A DNA stretch of 64,000 nucleotides from Marinobacter halodurans (lineage in GTDB: Bacteria; Pseudomonadota; Gammaproteobacteria; Pseudomonadales; Oleiphilaceae): positions 40,117 through 104,116 of the forward strand of contig NZ_SJDL01000014.1 in assembly GCF_004327985.1 (NCBI RefSeq), read 5' to 3'. This document shows positions 27,314 through 37,592 of the stretch, one piece after another (the first letter of the stretch is position 1; each line of letters starts with the position of its first letter). The notes under the pieces were generated by a model. It ran no database searches. It saw only the letters and a list, made by a program, of their open reading frames with translations, and was not told the origin of the DNA. The position numbers and the translations under genes are program-made.

Positions 27314-27665
27314 GGAAAACGGGTCACCCTAAACGGTAAAAATCAAAACAGGTACATAAGGAGCGAATCTGCAACGCCACAATTGTACCAAACCCCCTTC
27401 CCATGAAGGAGGCCGCAGGCCTCACAGATCAACTAACGGATTGGCGCCGACCACTACAGTTTATTACGTTGGATGACGGTCTCTGACAAAAAATCCCGGT
27501 AATTGCACGACAGAAGCATTCAGTCGGCCGTTAACTCCGCGTAATATGCCAAACCTGCGGCTCGACTCCGTCTGAGCGCCCGGTATCGGGACGTCGTCCG
27601 CGGCACATCAGAACAACAGGTTCCCGCCGAACCGTAACTCGACCATCAACCGTATAGAGGTCGCT
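27314..27665. other. Divergent intergenic region, MFS transporter / pomA
   Basis: 352 bases with no gene. On the plus strand TTCAGT followed after 17 bases by TAATAT (ending near 27545) is a weak sigma-70-type candidate for pomA. On the minus strand TACAAT near 27390 could be a -10 element for the transporter, with no good -35. I saw no sigma-28 flagellar promoter. Confidence 0.4.
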
Positions 27666-28439
27666 GTGGATTTTGCCACCCTCTTTGGCCTTGTCGGCGC
27701 CATGCTGGTGATCGGCTCCGCCATCATTCTAGGCGCCTCGAGCCAGGTGTTCCTCAACATGCCGTCGGTGCTGATCGTCATCGTCGGCAGTCTGTGTGTG
27801 GTGCTCGCCAAGTTCAGCTTTGGCCAGTTCCTGGGCGCTTTCAAAGCCGCCAGTCGCGCCTTTTCCTTCAAGCTGCCGGATACCGAGGACCTGATCAACG
27901 AGATCGTCGACATCGCCAACGTGGCCCGCAAACAGGGTGTGCTGGCGCTGGAAGAGAAGGAAGTCAGCTCCACCTTTCTCAGGCAGGGCATCCAGTACCT
28001 GCTGGAAAGCCAGCCCGCCGAAACCATTGAAAAGCTGATGCAGAAAGAACGCCTGCTGACGCTCGACCGCAACCGGATGGGGGCCAAGGTATTCCGGGCC
28101 CTGGCCGATGTCGGTCCCGCCATGGGCATGATCGGCACCATTGTGGGCCTGGTACAGATGCTTTCCAATATGGAGGATCCGAAATCCATCGGCCCCGCCA
28201 TGGCGGTCGCCCTGTTGACGACACTCTATGGCGCCGTCCTCGCGACCATGCTTGCCAGCCCCATCGCCGACAAGCTGGAACTGCGTATGACTGAGGAGGC
28301 CCGCATGCAGGCACTGATCACCGATGCCATGATTGCGGTCCAGGAAGGTCGCAACCCACGGGTCATCGAGCAGATGCTCTCCAGCTATCTTCCACCGGCC
28401 AGGCGTGAGCAGAATGGCGAAGCGGAAACCGCGTCCTAG
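27666..28439 (+). CDS. pomA: Flagellar motor stator protein PomA (MotA family)
   Basis: 257 residues, GTG start. The protein opens MDFATLFGLVGAMLVIGSAI, like Vibrio PomA (253). It has four membrane spans, two at the N-terminus, then a cytosolic region (about 60-150) with charged residues that contacts FliG, then ADVGPAMGMIGTIVGLVQML and VALLTTLYGAVLATMLASPI as spans 3 and 4. With its partner it forms the ion channel that powers flagellar rotation. Similarity to PomA rather than E. coli MotA suggests sodium coupling, which fits a marine organism but is an inference. It is followed 30 bases later by pomB. Confidence 0.85.
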   Translation: MDFATLFGLVGAMLVIGSAIILGASSQVFLNMPSVLIVIVGSLCVVLAKFSFGQFLGAFKAASRAFSFKLPDTEDLINEIVDIANVARKQGVLALEEKEVSSTFLRQGIQYLLESQPAETIEKLMQKERLLTLDRNRMGAKVFRALADVGPAMGMIGTIVGLVQMLSNMEDPKSIGPAMAVALLTTLYGAVLATMLASPIADKLELRMTEEARMQALITDAMIAVQEGRNPRVIEQMLSSYLPPARREQNGEAETAS

Positions 28440-28469
28440 TGCCTCGCCTGCCCGATAGGAGTCACCGAT

Positions 28470-29378
28470 ATGGATGAGCTGCCGGAAGAGGAACAGCCCG
28501 GGGTGCCGGCCTGGGTCGTGACGTTTGCCGACCTCATGTCCCTGTTGATGTGCTTTTTCGTGTTGTTGTTGTCCTTCTCGGAAATCGACGCCAACAAGTT
28601 CAAGCAGATTGCGGACGAGCTCGCCAAGGCGTTCGGCGTTCAGCGCGATGTACCGGCGATGGAAATCCCCAAGGGCACCACGCCGGTCTTCGACCACTTC
28701 TCCGCGGGTAAACCCGAACCCACCGTCCTCAACGTCGTGCGCCAGCAGACATCGACAGACCAGCCCGAACTGGAGACCAACACATCCCGGTCGGAAGCCG
28801 ATGCAGAAATCACCGGGGCCCGTGAACAGTTGGTGGACCAACAGTTCCAGCAATTGGAGCGCGCCCTGCGGGAGGAACTGCAGGATGGCCATCTGGACCT
28901 GCAAAAGAAGGACGAGCGCATCGTGATCCGGATCGAGGAAAAGGGCTCCTTCCCTTCCGGCTCGGCGCAACTGACTTACTCCTTCGAGGACACCCTATAC
29001 CGCATGGCGAAAGTCCTTAAAGACACCCCCGGCGAACTGACGATTGAAGGTCATACCGACGACGTCCCCATCCACAGCCCTCGCTATGATTCAAACTGGA
29101 ACCTGTCTGCCGACCGCGCAGCCGCTGTCGCCAATGTGCTGATCAAGGGTGGCGGCATCAGCGCACGGCGGGTCACGGTCCAGGGTTTTGCCGATACCCA
29201 CCCACGGGTTCCCAATACCGGCACAATGAACCGCGCCCTGAACCGGCGCGTAGAGATCATCATCGACCTGTCGGAGTCCCACACTGAAGCGCGGATGCCC
29301 CTGAAAGACCTGGCCCAGCCGAGTCTGGACACCAGCGCCCTGATGGAAACGGACCCGGAAAACAACCTGAACTGGTAA
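28470..29378 (+). CDS. pomB: Flagellar motor stator protein PomB/MotB
   Basis: 302 residues. One N-terminal membrane span, PAWVVTFADLMSLLMCFFVLLL, contains the ion-carrying Asp21 in TFADLMSLLM. A periplasmic plug/linker region (about 45-165) follows, then an OmpA-like peptidoglycan-binding domain (about 170-270) with EGHTDDVPIHSPRYDSNWNLS and MNRALNRRVEI. It anchors the stator to the cell wall. It is cotranscribed with pomA. The FADLMSLLM-C-FF pattern matches PomB. Downstream, 126 bases separate it from uvrA. Confidence 0.87.
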   Translation: MDELPEEEQPGVPAWVVTFADLMSLLMCFFVLLLSFSEIDANKFKQIADELAKAFGVQRDVPAMEIPKGTTPVFDHFSAGKPEPTVLNVVRQQTSTDQPELETNTSRSEADAEITGAREQLVDQQFQQLERALREELQDGHLDLQKKDERIVIRIEEKGSFPSGSAQLTYSFEDTLYRMAKVLKDTPGELTIEGHTDDVPIHSPRYDSNWNLSADRAAAVANVLIKGGGISARRVTVQGFADTHPRVPNTGTMNRALNRRVEIIIDLSESHTEARMPLKDLAQPSLDTSALMETDPENNLNW

Positions 29379-29504
29379 TTCCGCGGTCACCCGGGTACCC
29401 GCCAGACACGTCGCTTTCAAACACTTCGTCGTACCCGGACTGACACGGTATACTGGTGAATTTCCGGGCGACAAGCCGCACCCATTTCCTGTCCGAGGAG
29501 TGTC

Positions 29505-32372
29505 ATGGATTCCATCCAGATCAGAGGCGCACGCACCCACAACCTGAAAAATTTCGATCTCGATATCCCCCGGGACAAGCTGATCGTGATCACCGGTCTG
29601 TCGGGGTCCGGCAAATCCTCCCTGGCGTTCGACACCCTCTATGCCGAGGGCCAGCGTCGCTATGTGGAGTCCCTGTCCACCTACGCCCGGCAATTCCTGT
29701 CGATGATGGAGAAGCCTGACGTCGACCACATCGAAGGGTTGTCGCCGGCCATTTCGATCGAGCAGAAGTCGACCTCCCACAACCCGCGGTCCACCGTCGG
29801 CACCATTACCGAGATCTACGACTATCTCCGCCTGCTGTTCGCACGGGCCGGAGAACCTCGCTGCCCTGACCACGGCCAGCCCCTGGAAGCGCAAACCGTG
29901 AGCCAGATGGTCGACCAGGTACTGGCGATGGAGGAAGGCAGCCGCCTGATGATCCTCGCGCCGGTGATCCGGGACCGCAAAGGCGAGCACCTGCAGGTGT
30001 TCGACAATATTCGCGCCCAGGGGTTTATTCGCGCCCGCGTCGACGGCCGGGTCTATGACATCGATGACCTGCCCGACCTGGACAAGAAGCGCAAGCACAC
30101 CATCGACGTGGTGGTCGACCGTTTCAAGGTGAAACCCGGCCTGGAACAGCGCCTGGCGGAGAGCTTTGAAACCGCCCTGGAACTGGCCAGCGGTATTGCG
30201 CTGATTGCCCCCATGGACGGCGGGGGTGAGGAACACACGTTCTCGGCCCTCTATGCCTGTACGCAATGCGGCTACTCCCTCAGTGAACTGGAGCCGCGCC
30301 TGTTTTCATTCAACAATCCGGCCGGCGCCTGCCCCACCTGCGACGGCCTGGGCGTAAAACAGTTCTTCGATCCAGACAAGATCGTCCAGAGCCCGGAAGC
30401 CACCTTGGCCGAGGGCGCTATCCGGGGATGGGATCGCAGGGCAGTCTACTATTTCCAGCTGTTGAACAGCGTGGCTGAACACTATGGCGTGGATATGGAC
30501 ACGGCCTTTGTCGACCTGCCGGAAGACTTCCGCAACGTCGTGCTCCATGGCTCAGGCCGGGAAGAGATCACCTTCAGGTACGTCAACTCCCGCGGCCACA
30601 TCATGGAGAAGGCGCACCCGTTCGAGGGGGTACTGCCCAACCTGGAGCGCCGTTACCGGGAGACCGAATCCCAGAGCATGCGCGAGGAGCTGGCCAAGCA
30701 CCTGAGCCAGCAACCGTGCAAGGACTGCGGCGGATCGCGCCTGCGCCGCAGCGCCCGCCACGTCTTTATCGATGAGCACAACCTGCCGGACATCACCTAC
30801 ATGCCGGTGGGCAAGGCACATGACTACTTCGAGCAACTGACCCTGCCCGGCCGACGCGGTGAAATCGCCGAGAAGATCATGAAGGAGATTCGCCAGCGCC
30901 TGCAGTTCCTGGTGAACGTGGGCCTGGAATACCTCACCCTGGAACGCAGTGCCGACACCCTCTCCGGCGGTGAAGCCCAGCGGATCCGCCTGGCCAGTCA
31001 GATCGGCGCAGGCCTGGTCGGCGTCATGTACATCCTGGATGAACCCTCTATCGGTCTGCACCAGCGGGACAATGACCGCCTCCTGGCCACCCTCACCCAC
31101 CTGCGGGACCTGGGGAACACCGTCATCGTGGTCGAGCATGACGAGGACGCCATCCGTGCGGCCGATCACGTCATTGACATCGGCCCCGGGGCGGGGGTTC
31201 ATGGCGGCCGTATCATCGCCGAAGGCTCGCCGGAGGATATTATCGCCAGCAAAGCGTCGCTAACGGGCCAGTACCTGAGCGGCACGCGGGAAATCGCAGT
31301 ACCCAAGAGCCGTGAAAAAGGGTCCGGTAAGTCGTTGCGACTGCTGGGCGCAACCGGCAACAACCTCAAGTCTGCCAACCTGACGTTGCCGCTCGGTGTC
31401 ATGACCTGCATCACCGGCGTTTCCGGGTCCGGCAAATCCACCCTGATCAACGGCACCCTGTATCCGGTGGCGGCGAGTCGACTGAACAAGGCCACGACGC
31501 TGTCTCATGGCCCCTACGAGAAACTGGAAGGGCTGGAGCACCTGGACAAGGTCATCGATATCGACCAGAGCCCCATCGGCCGCACACCGCGCTCCAACCC
31601 GGCCACCTACACGGGTTTGTTTACGCCGATCCGGGAGCTCTTTGCCGGCACCCAGGAAGCCCGCTCACGGGGTTACAAACCAGGACGCTTCTCCTTCAAC
31701 GTCAAGGGAGGCCGCTGCGAGGCCTGCCAGGGTGACGGTGTCATCAAGGTGGAAATGCACTTTCTCCCGGACATCTATGTGCCCTGTGATATCTGCAAGG
31801 GCAAGCGTTACAACCGGGAGACCCTGGAGGTCCAGTACAAGGGCAGGAACATCCATGAAGTGCTGGAGATGACGGTCGAGGAGGCGCGGGAGTTCTTTGA
31901 CGCCGTGCCGTTCCTGGCGCGCAAGCTGCAAACACTGATCGACGTGGGGCTGGCCTACGTTCGACTCGGCCAGTCTGCAGTCACACTCTCTGGCGGGGAG
32001 GCCCAGCGGGTCAAGCTGGCGCGGGAGCTCTCCAAGCGCGATACCGGGAAGACGCTCTATATCCTGGATGAGCCGACCACCGGCCTGCACTTCTATGACA
32101 TTCAGCAGTTACTGAATGTCCTGCAACGCCTGCGCGGCCACGGCAATACGATTGTAGTGATCGAACATAACCTGGACGTCATCAAGACGGCAGACTGGAT
32201 CGTGGACCTCGGCCCCGAAGGTGGTATCGGCGGCGGTGAAATTATCGCGGAAGGCACCCCCGAGCAGGTCGCCGAGAACCCCCGCTCCCACACCGGGCGC
32301 TATCTGAAACCCATGCTGAAAAAGCCGACAACGCCGCGCTCCACAAAACGTGAGGCGGCAGAGACGGACTGA
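29505..32372 (+). CDS. uvrA: Excinuclease ABC subunit A
   Basis: 955 residues (E. coli 940). DNA damage sensor of nucleotide excision repair. Two ABC ATPase modules: Walker [16 protein letters not shown] near residue 32 and [15 protein letters not shown] near residue 642, with signature LSGGEAQRI near residue 488 and [12 protein letters not shown] near residue 830. Zinc fingers are formed by CTQCGYS...CPTCDGLG near residue 253 and CEACQGDG...CDICKGKRY near 740. The start ATG follows GAGGAG. TATACT at 29449-29454 is a possible -10 element. I could not find an SOS box (CTGT-N8-ACAG) upstream. Confidence 0.97.
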   Translation: MDSIQIRGARTHNLKNFDLDIPRDKLIVITGLSGSGKSSLAFDTLYAEGQRRYVESLSTYARQFLSMMEKPDVDHIEGLSPAISIEQKSTSHNPRSTVGTITEIYDYLRLLFARAGEPRCPDHGQPLEAQTVSQMVDQVLAMEEGSRLMILAPVIRDRKGEHLQVFDNIRAQGFIRARVDGRVYDIDDLPDLDKKRKHTIDVVVDRFKVKPGLEQRLAESFETALELASGIALIAPMDGGGEEHTFSALYACTQCGYSLSELEPRLFSFNNPAGACPTCDGLGVKQFFDPDKIVQSPEATLAEGAIRGWDRRAVYYFQLLNSVAEHYGVDMDTAFVDLPEDFRNVVLHGSGREEITFRYVNSRGHIMEKAHPFEGVLPNLERRYRETESQSMREELAKHLSQQPCKDCGGSRLRRSARHVFIDEHNLPDITYMPVGKAHDYFEQLTLPGRRGEIAEKIMKEIRQRLQFLVNVGLEYLTLERSADTLSGGEAQRIRLASQIGAGLVGVMYILDEPSIGLHQRDNDRLLATLTHLRDLGNTVIVVEHDEDAIRAADHVIDIGPGAGVHGGRIIAEGSPEDIIASKASLTGQYLSGTREIAVPKSREKGSGKSLRLLGATGNNLKSANLTLPLGVMTCITGVSGSGKSTLINGTLYPVAASRLNKATTLSHGPYEKLEGLEHLDKVIDIDQSPIGRTPRSNPATYTGLFTPIRELFAGTQEARSRGYKPGRFSFNVKGGRCEACQGDGVIKVEMHFLPDIYVPCDICKGKRYNRETLEVQYKGRNIHEVLEMTVEEAREFFDAVPFLARKLQTLIDVGLAYVRLGQSAVTLSGGEAQRVKLARELSKRDTGKTLYILDEPTTGLHFYDIQQLLNVLQRLRGHGNTIVVIEHNLDVIKTADWIVDLGPEGGIGGGEIIAEGTPEQVAENPRSHTGRYLKPMLKKPTTPRSTKREAAETD

Positions 32373-32382
32373 GCCGCAACAT

Positions 32383-32418
32383 CCGGAAGAAAAGGCGCCC
32401 CGGAGTCTTTTCTTCCGG
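32383..32418 (+). repeat. Inverted repeat after uvrA
   Basis: CCGGAAGAAAA and TTTTCTTCCGG are perfect 11-base arms around a 14-base loop, immediately downstream of uvrA and just before a second hairpin. It may act as a first stop for uvrA transcripts. Confidence 0.7.
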
Positions 32419-32421
32419 CAT

Positions 32422-32453
32422 AAAAAAACCGGAGCGCTGGGCTCCGGTTTTTT
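32422..32453. terminator. Bidirectional terminator between uvrA and rplQ
   Basis: Symmetric AAAACCGGAGC and GCTCCGGTTTT arms with a 5-base loop, flanked by A-run and T-run, so U-tracts form on both strands. It ends both uvrA and the alpha operon transcript. Confidence 0.93.
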
Positions 32454-32468
32454 AGCTGAACGTCGACG

Positions 32469-32864
32469 TTATTCGTCGTCGCCCATCTCTTCTGCTTCGA
32501 CGTCCATCGGACGACCAACCAGCTCAACGAAGGCCATAGGCGCGTTGTCGCCGGCACGGAAGCCGCACTTCAGAATGCGCAGGTATCCACCGGGACGCTC
32601 GCTGTAACGCGGGCCCAGTTCATTGAACAGTTTGGCAACAGCCGCATCGTCACGCAGGCGTGAGAACGCCAGACGACGGTTTGCAACTGAATCGTTTTTT
32701 GACAGTGTGATCAACGGCTCTGCCACGCGACGAAGTTCCTTCGCCTTGGGCAGAGTGGTTTTGATCAACTCATGCTCAACCAGCGACGCGGTCATGTTAC
32801 GGAACATGGCCTTGCGATGCGCGCTGGTCCTGCTGAACTTACGACCACTCTTACGATGACGCAT
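32469..32864 (-). CDS. rplQ: 50S ribosomal protein L17
   Basis: 131 residues (E. coli 127). Binds 23S rRNA near the exit tunnel. It opens [20 protein letters not shown], the L17 signature, and continues [19 protein letters not shown] and [25 protein letters not shown]. Last gene of the alpha operon, 37 bases downstream of rpoA. The C-terminal tail EAEEMGDDE is acidic. The operon terminator follows directly. Confidence 0.97.
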   Translation of the reverse strand: MRHRKSGRKFSRTSAHRKAMFRNMTASLVEHELIKTTLPKAKELRRVAEPLITLSKNDSVANRRLAFSRLRDDAAVAKLFNELGPRYSERPGGYLRILKCGFRAGDNAPMAFVELVGRPMDVEAEEMGDDE

Positions 32865-32901
32865 TGCTCTGATTCCTTACCTTAAACTACCAATACGGCG
32901 A

Positions 32902-33906
32902 TCAACCGCCCAGGACCCGGTCGTCGCCACGAAGGCTAGCCGGCGGCCAGTTGTCCAGTCGCATACCCAGGGACAGGCCACGCGAGGCCAGAACGTCCTT
33001 GATTTCGGTGAGCGACTTTTTACCCAGGTTAGGCGTCTTCAGCAGCTCAACTTCAGTGCGCTGAATGAGATCGCCGATGTAGTAAATGTTTTCAGCTTTC
33101 AGGCAGTTCGCTGAACGCACAGTCAACTCCAGATCATCGACCGGGCGCAGGAGAATCGGATCAACCTCTTCCTCTTCCTCAACGCGCTCAGGCTCTTTCT
33201 CATGATCAAAGTCGACAAAGACAGCCAGCTGCTGCTGGAGAATCGTTGCAGCACGACGGATCGCCTCTTCAGGATCGATCGTACCGTTGGTCTCCAGATC
33301 AATAACCAGCTTGTCCAGGTCAGTGCGCTGCTCGACACGCGCGTTCTCTACGGCGTAGGAAACGCGACGCACGGGGCTGTATGTAGCGTCCAGCTGAAGG
33401 CGCCCGATCGCACGGGTCTCATCGTCATCAAGACCGCGCTGATCAGCGGCTTCATAGCCACGACCACGAGCCACTTTCAGGCGCATGTTCAGTTCACCTT
33501 TTTCACTCAGGTGACAGATCACGTGCTCCGGGTTGGCAATCTCGATATCGTGATCCAGCTGGATATCAGCTGCGGTTACAACACCAGGGCCCTTCTTGCT
33601 GAGCGAAAGCTCAGCTTCGTCGCGGCTACCCATCGTGACGGCAACGCCCTTGAGATTCAGGAGAATCTCGATGACGTCTTCCTGGACACCCTCAATCGCG
33701 CTGTACTCATGAAGCACACCGTCGATCTGCGCCTCAGTGATGGCGCAGCCCGGCATGGACGACAAGAGGATGCGGCGCAGTGCACTGCCCAGGGTGTGGC
33801 CGAAACCGCGCTCAAGCGGCTCCAACGTGACCTTGGCGTGCGTCTTGCCCAATTCTTTTACGTCGATGGTACGAGGTGTCAATAACTCATGTACTGAACG
33901 CTGCAT
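32902..33906 (-). CDS. rpoA: RNA polymerase alpha subunit
   Basis: 334 residues. The N-terminal domain (about 1-235) dimerises and nucleates core enzyme assembly ([20 protein letters not shown] near residue 34). An acidic linker (about 236-250) follows, then the C-terminal domain (about 250-334) with [20 protein letters not shown] and the helix-hairpin-helix [22 protein letters not shown] that binds UP elements and activators. Standard place between rpsD and rplQ in the alpha operon. The linker [14 protein letters not shown] is somewhat long and acidic, giving a few more residues than E. coli (329). Confidence 0.98.
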   Translation of the reverse strand: MQRSVHELLTPRTIDVKELGKTHAKVTLEPLERGFGHTLGSALRRILLSSMPGCAITEAQIDGVLHEYSAIEGVQEDVIEILLNLKGVAVTMGSRDEAELSLSKKGPGVVTAADIQLDHDIEIANPEHVICHLSEKGELNMRLKVARGRGYEAADQRGLDDDETRAIGRLQLDATYSPVRRVSYAVENARVEQRTDLDKLVIDLETNGTIDPEEAIRRAATILQQQLAVFVDFDHEKEPERVEEEEEVDPILLRPVDDLELTVRSANCLKAENIYYIGDLIQRTEVELLKTPNLGKKSLTEIKDVLASRGLSLGMRLDNWPPASLRGDDRVLGG

Positions 33907-33942
33907 AGACGCCCCTATCTGCTCTCGTTGCTAACTCAGGCC

Positions 33943-34563
33943 TTACTTGGAGTAAAGCTCGACGATGAGGTTCTCGTTGATGTCGGCCGGCAGTTCAGTC
34001 CGCTCGGGAACTGAATTGTATACGCCTGACATCTTGTTGGCGTCGACCTCTACCCAGCTCACAGGGGCGCGATTGCCCGCGAGATCCAGAGCGCCTTTAA
34101 CACGCAGCTGGTTTTTGGCTTTCTCGCGAACGCTGACCACGTCACCCGGCTTGACCTGATAGGACGGAATATTCACGACGCTATCATTCACCAGAATGGC
34201 CTTGTGCGACACAAGCTGACGGGCTTCTGCACGGGTCGAACCAAAACCCATGCGGTAAACGACATTGTCCAGACGACCTTCCAGAAGCTGGAGCAGGTTT
34301 TCACCTGTTGCGCCCTTGATGCGGGCCGCTTCCTTGTAGTAGTTCCGGAACTGTTTCTCAAGCACGCCGTAAATACGACGGACTTTCTGCTTCTCGCGGA
34401 GCTGCACGCCGTATTCGGACAGACGACCGCGGCGCGCACCGTGCATTCCCGGCGGCGTTTCGATGTTGCACTTGGAATCCAGTGCGCGGACGCCGCTCTT
34501 CAGGAAAAGATCTGTCCCTTCACGACGAGACAGCTTACATTTTGGACCTATGTAACGTGCCAT
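33943..34563 (-). CDS. rpsD: 30S ribosomal protein S4
   Basis: 206 residues as in E. coli. Primary 16S rRNA binder and, in E. coli, the translational repressor of the alpha operon. It begins [22 protein letters not shown] and contains the S4 RNA-binding domain (about 96-158) with [20 protein letters not shown]. It lacks the zinc-cysteine cluster (zinc-free form). It lies between rpsK and rpoA. Confidence 0.97.
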   Translation of the reverse strand: MARYIGPKCKLSRREGTDLFLKSGVRALDSKCNIETPPGMHGARRGRLSEYGVQLREKQKVRRIYGVLEKQFRNYYKEAARIKGATGENLLQLLEGRLDNVVYRMGFGSTRAEARQLVSHKAILVNDSVVNIPSYQVKPGDVVSVREKAKNQLRVKGALDLAGNRAPVSWVEVDANKMSGVYNSVPERTELPADINENLIVELYSK

Positions 34564-34581
34564 ACTTCACTGTCTCCTGTC

Positions 34582-34971
34582 TTACACGCGGCGCTTCTTG
34601 GGCGGACGGCAGCCGTTATGCGGAATCGGCGTGACATCAGTGATGTTGGTAATCTTGTACCCGCAAGCATTCAGCGCGCGTACAGCGGATTCACGTCCGG
34701 GCCCAGGACCCTTAACCTCTACATCCAGGTTTTTAAGGCCGTATTCAGCAGCCGCGTTACCGGCTCTTTCAGCTGCTACCTGCGCAGCAAAAGGTGTGCT
34801 CTTGCGTGAACCACGGAAACCAGAACCACCAGAGGTGGCCCAGGACAGAACGTTGCCCTGACGGTCAGAGATGGTCACGATCGTGTTGTTGAAGGACGCG
34901 TGGATGTGCGCGACGCCATCAACAACCGTCTTTTTCACCTTTTTACGGGTACGTGTACCTGGCTTTGCCAT
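34582..34971 (-). CDS. rpsK: 30S ribosomal protein S11
   Basis: 129 residues as in E. coli. Platform protein of the 30S subunit near the mRNA exit. Motifs are [20 protein letters not shown] and [20 protein letters not shown]. Alpha operon gene between rpsM (13-base gap) and rpsD. Confidence 0.97.
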   Translation of the reverse strand: MAKPGTRTRKKVKKTVVDGVAHIHASFNNTIVTISDRQGNVLSWATSGGSGFRGSRKSTPFAAQVAAERAGNAAAEYGLKNLDVEVKGPGPGRESAVRALNACGYKITNITDVTPIPHNGCRPPKKRRV

Positions 34972-34984
34972 GTTTGCCTACCTA

Positions 34985-35341
34985 TTACTTACGAATCGGT
35001 TTGCGAGGACCTTTGCGGGTGCGAGCGTTGGTCTTGGTGCGCTGGCCACGGACCGGAAGGCCATGACGATGACGCAGACCACGGAAGCAGCCCAGATCCT
35101 TCAAACGCTTGATGTTCATCTGAACTTCACGACGCAGATCACCTTCGACGCTCAGTTTGCCCACTTCGGTACGAAGTGATTCAACTTCATCGTCGCTCAG
35201 GTCTTTGACCTTGGCGTCCGGCTTGACGCCGGCTGCATCGCAAAGCTTCTGAGCTGTTGTCTTACCGACTCCAAAGATGTAAGTCAGTGAGATAACAGCA
35301 TGTTTGTTGTCGGGTATATTGACACCGGCTATACGTGCCAT
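34985..35341 (-). CDS. rpsM: 30S ribosomal protein S13
   Basis: 118 residues as in E. coli. Contacts the 50S subunit and P-site tRNA from the 30S head. It begins [20 protein letters not shown] and contains the H2TH-type [18 protein letters not shown] and a basic C-tail [18 protein letters not shown]. First gene of the alpha operon; about 55 bases of leader separate it from the predicted promoter. In E. coli S4 represses this operon at the rpsM start; whether the equivalent fold exists here cannot be judged by eye. Confidence 0.97.
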   Translation of the reverse strand: MARIAGVNIPDNKHAVISLTYIFGVGKTTAQKLCDAAGVKPDAKVKDLSDDEVESLRTEVGKLSVEGDLRREVQMNIKRLKDLGCFRGLRHRHGLPVRGQRTKTNARTRKGPRKPIRK

Positions 35342-35402
35342 CCAAATTACTCCGCGTTCAAAGCTTTGCTGTGTGAATTTTCCGCCACAAAAAGGGCGCG
35401 AA

Positions 35403-35431
35403 ATGATAGCGCTTGATCACAGAAAGATCAA
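35403..35431 (-). promoter_or_regulatory. Alpha operon promoter (rpsM)
   Basis: On the minus strand TTGATC (35431-35426) and TATCAT (35408-35403) are separated by exactly 17 bases, a good sigma-70 promoter between rpmJ and rpsM. The inverted repeat at 35411-35433 covers its -35 element and spacer. Confidence 0.65.
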
Positions 35432-35433
35432 GC
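35411..35433. repeat. Inverted repeat overlapping the alpha promoter
   Basis: Perfect arms GCTTGATC and GATCAAGC, 7-base loop. It includes the -35 hexamer, so a protein bound here would block RNA polymerase. Confidence 0.65.
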
Positions 35434-35463
35434 ACCACCATTTCGCCCCCTCGCGATTCAGAT

Positions 35464-35483
35464 TGATATCAGGTTCGATATCA
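35464..35483 (-). repeat. Hairpin at the end of rpmJ
   Basis: TGATATC and GATATCA arms with a 6-base loop; the right arm includes the rpmJ stop codon. No T-run follows on the minus strand, so full termination of the spc operon here is unlikely; it may protect the 3' end or slow transcription. Confidence 0.5.
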
Positions 35484-35594
35484 GCCTTGACGCTGCTTAT
35501 GACGAGGCTCCGTGCAAATGACTCGGACTGAGCCATTGCGACGAATGACTTTGCAGTTACGGCAAATTTTCTTTACCGAAGCGCGTACTTTCAT
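35481..35594 (-). CDS. rpmJ: 50S ribosomal protein L36
   Basis: 37 residues. Translation from ATG 35594 gives [20 protein letters not shown] and then [17 protein letters not shown]. Cys11, Cys14, Cys27 and His32 form the zinc site of the C+ type. Last gene of the spc operon, downstream of secY (35-base gap), as in other gammaproteobacteria. Confidence 0.97.
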   Translation of the reverse strand: MKVRASVKKICRNCKVIRRNGSVRVICTEPRHKQRQG

Positions 35595-35629
35595 TGTCGA
35601 CTCCAGTGTTACCGGGGGACCGATCGAAA

Positions 35630-36949
35630 TCAGCCCCGACCATAGCCCTTCAGATTGGACTTTTTCATCAGCGACTCATACTGATGGGACATCAGATGAG
35701 ACTGAACCTGTGCCATGAAATCCATCACGACCACAACCACGATCAGCAGCGACGTGCCCCCCAGGTAGAACGGAACGTTGCCGGCCACCATCAGGAACTG
35801 CGGGAACAGCGATACTGCCGTAATGTAAAGCGCGCCGAACAGGGTCAACCGGGTCAGAACACCATCGATGTACTTCGCCGTCTGCTCCCCGGGACGAATA
35901 CCCGGGATAAAGGCACCTGAGCGCTTCAGGTTGTCTGCCACCTCGCGCGGGTTATACATCAACGCCGTGTAGAAGAAGCAGAAGAACATGACCGCTGCCG
36001 CAAACAGGATAATGTAGAGCGGCTGGCTCGGCGCCAAGGCCTGCGAGATGCTGCCCAGCCATTCCATGCCTTCCCCCTGTCCGAACCACTGGCCCAGCGA
36101 AGCCGGGAACAGCAGGATGGACGACGCGAAGATCGGCGGAATAACCCCCGCCATATTGACCTTCAGCGGCAGATGACTGGACTGCTGCGCAAACACCCGA
36201 CGCCCTTGCTGTCGCTTGGCGTAGTTGATCGTCAACCGGCGCTGCCCCCGCTCCATGAAGACCACGAAGCCGATAACAGCCACCGCCAGGATCGCTATCC
36301 CCAGCACCACCAGCAGACTCATTTCACCGCTGCGCGCCTGCTCCAGCGTCTGGCCGATCGCACCGGGAAGACCCGCGACGATACCGGAGAAGATCAGCAG
36401 TGAGATACCGTTACCGATACCCCGCTCGGTGATCTGCTCGCCCAGCCACATCATGAAGACGGCACCACACACGAACGAGACCACCGCCACGAAATGGAAG
36501 CTGAAGCTGTCGTTGAAGGTGACGCCCTGGGAAGCCAGCCCGACAGAAATACCAAGACCCTGAACCAGGGCCAGAAGTACCGTGCCGTAGCGTGTGTACT
36601 GGCTGATCTTGCGGCGCCCGGCTTCGCCCTCTTTCTTCAACTGCTCGAGTTGAGGGCTGACAGCCGTCATCAGCTGCATGATGATTGAGGCCGAAATGTA
36701 AGGCATGATGCCCAGAGCGAAGATACTCATCCGCTCAAGGGCACCGCCGGAGAACATGTTGAACAGACCGAGGATGGTGCCCTGGTTCTGTTCGAACAGT
36801 GCTGCCAAGCGATCAGGATTAATACCCGGTACCGGAATGTGGGCACCGATGCGGTACACCAGTAGCGCCAGGAATACGAACCAGAGCCGCGAACGCAGCT
36901 CTGCCAGTCCCTTCCCGGCTCCCGCCGGCATTGATGCTGTCTTGGCCAT
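35630..36949 (-). CDS. secY: Preprotein translocase subunit SecY
   Basis: 439 residues. Ten hydrophobic spans form the protein-conducting channel of the inner membrane, working with the SecE encoded near the right end of this window. Conserved pieces are [24 protein letters not shown] span 1, [29 protein letters not shown] near residue 65 (plug and span 2), and [14 protein letters not shown]... [29 protein letters not shown] near residue 320. Spc operon gene after rplO, 17-base gap. Confidence 0.98.
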   Translation of the reverse strand: MAKTASMPAGAGKGLAELRSRLWFVFLALLVYRIGAHIPVPGINPDRLAALFEQNQGTILGLFNMFSGGALERMSIFALGIMPYISASIIMQLMTAVSPQLEQLKKEGEAGRRKISQYTRYGTVLLALVQGLGISVGLASQGVTFNDSFSFHFVAVVSFVCGAVFMMWLGEQITERGIGNGISLLIFSGIVAGLPGAIGQTLEQARSGEMSLLVVLGIAILAVAVIGFVVFMERGQRRLTINYAKRQQGRRVFAQQSSHLPLKVNMAGVIPPIFASSILLFPASLGQWFGQGEGMEWLGSISQALAPSQPLYIILFAAAVMFFCFFYTALMYNPREVADNLKRSGAFIPGIRPGEQTAKYIDGVLTRLTLFGALYITAVSLFPQFLMVAGNVPFYLGGTSLLIVVVVVMDFMAQVQSHLMSHQYESLMKKSNLKGYGRG

Positions 36950-36966
36950 TATGTCCCCGACTCGCC

Positions 36967-37401
36967 TTATTCTTCGATTTTACCGCCTGCAGCCGTGATG
37001 GCTTCACGCGCGCCTTTGGTGACCTTGAGACCCTTGACGGTGACCGGACGGGTCAGCTCGCCAGACAGGATCACCTTCGCTACACGGATTTCCTCACGGA
37101 TAATGTCCGCCTTCTTCAGCGCAGCCAGGTCTGCGACATCGCCTTCAACCTTGGCCAGTTCGTTCAGACGGATCTCCGCCTCATAACGCTGCTGACGCGA
37201 GGTGAAACCGAACTTCGGCAGACGACGGGCCAGCGGTTGCTGACCACCCTCGAAACCAGGCGCTACGCTGCCGCCGGAGCGGGACTTCAGACCCTTGTGA
37301 CCGCGGCCGCCGGTTTTACCGAGGCCGCTACCGATACCGCGACCGACACGCTTGCCGTCCGGGCGAGAACCGGCTTCAGGACTAAGCTCGTTCAAACGCA
37401 T
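36967..37401 (-). CDS. rplO: 50S ribosomal protein L15
   Basis: 144 residues as in E. coli, starting at ATG 37401 ([20 protein letters not shown]); five extra upstream in-frame codons are not family-like. Contains the glycine-rich [20 protein letters not shown]. Late-assembly 50S protein. The start lies one base after the rpmD stop, so the genes are tightly coupled. Confidence 0.96.
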   Translation of the reverse strand: MRLNELSPEAGSRPDGKRVGRGIGSGLGKTGGRGHKGLKSRSGGSVAPGFEGGQQPLARRLPKFGFTSRQQRYEAEIRLNELAKVEGDVADLAALKKADIIREEIRVAKVILSGELTRPVTVKGLKVTKGAREAITAAGGKIEE

Positions 37402-37402
37402 C

Positions 37403-37588
37403 TTAGTTCTCCTCAACCCGTACCAGGTAATTAATACGGTTCACCATGCCGCGCGTGGACGCAGTGTCCTCAACCTCGACAGTGTGACCGATCTTACGCA
37501 GACCCAGGCCCTTGACGCACTCTTTGTGCTTGGGCTGACAGCCGATCGGGCTGCGGGTCAGAGTGACTTTCATTATCTTGTTCGCCAT
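37403..37588 (-). CDS. rpmD: 50S ribosomal protein L30
   Basis: 61 residues from ATG 37588 ([16 protein letters not shown]); upstream in-frame codons overlap rpsE and are not family-like. Conserved [21 protein letters not shown]. Spc operon, directly after rpsE. Confidence 0.96.
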   Translation of the reverse strand: MANKIMKVTLTRSPIGCQPKHKECVKGLGLRKIGHTVEVEDTASTRGMVNRINYLVRVEEN

Positions 37589-37592
37589 GACT

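Noticed and set aside
29379..29504. Possible LexA (SOS) box before uvrA
   Set aside because: ACTG and CTGG occur around TATACT, but the required CTGT-N8-ACAG pattern is absent.
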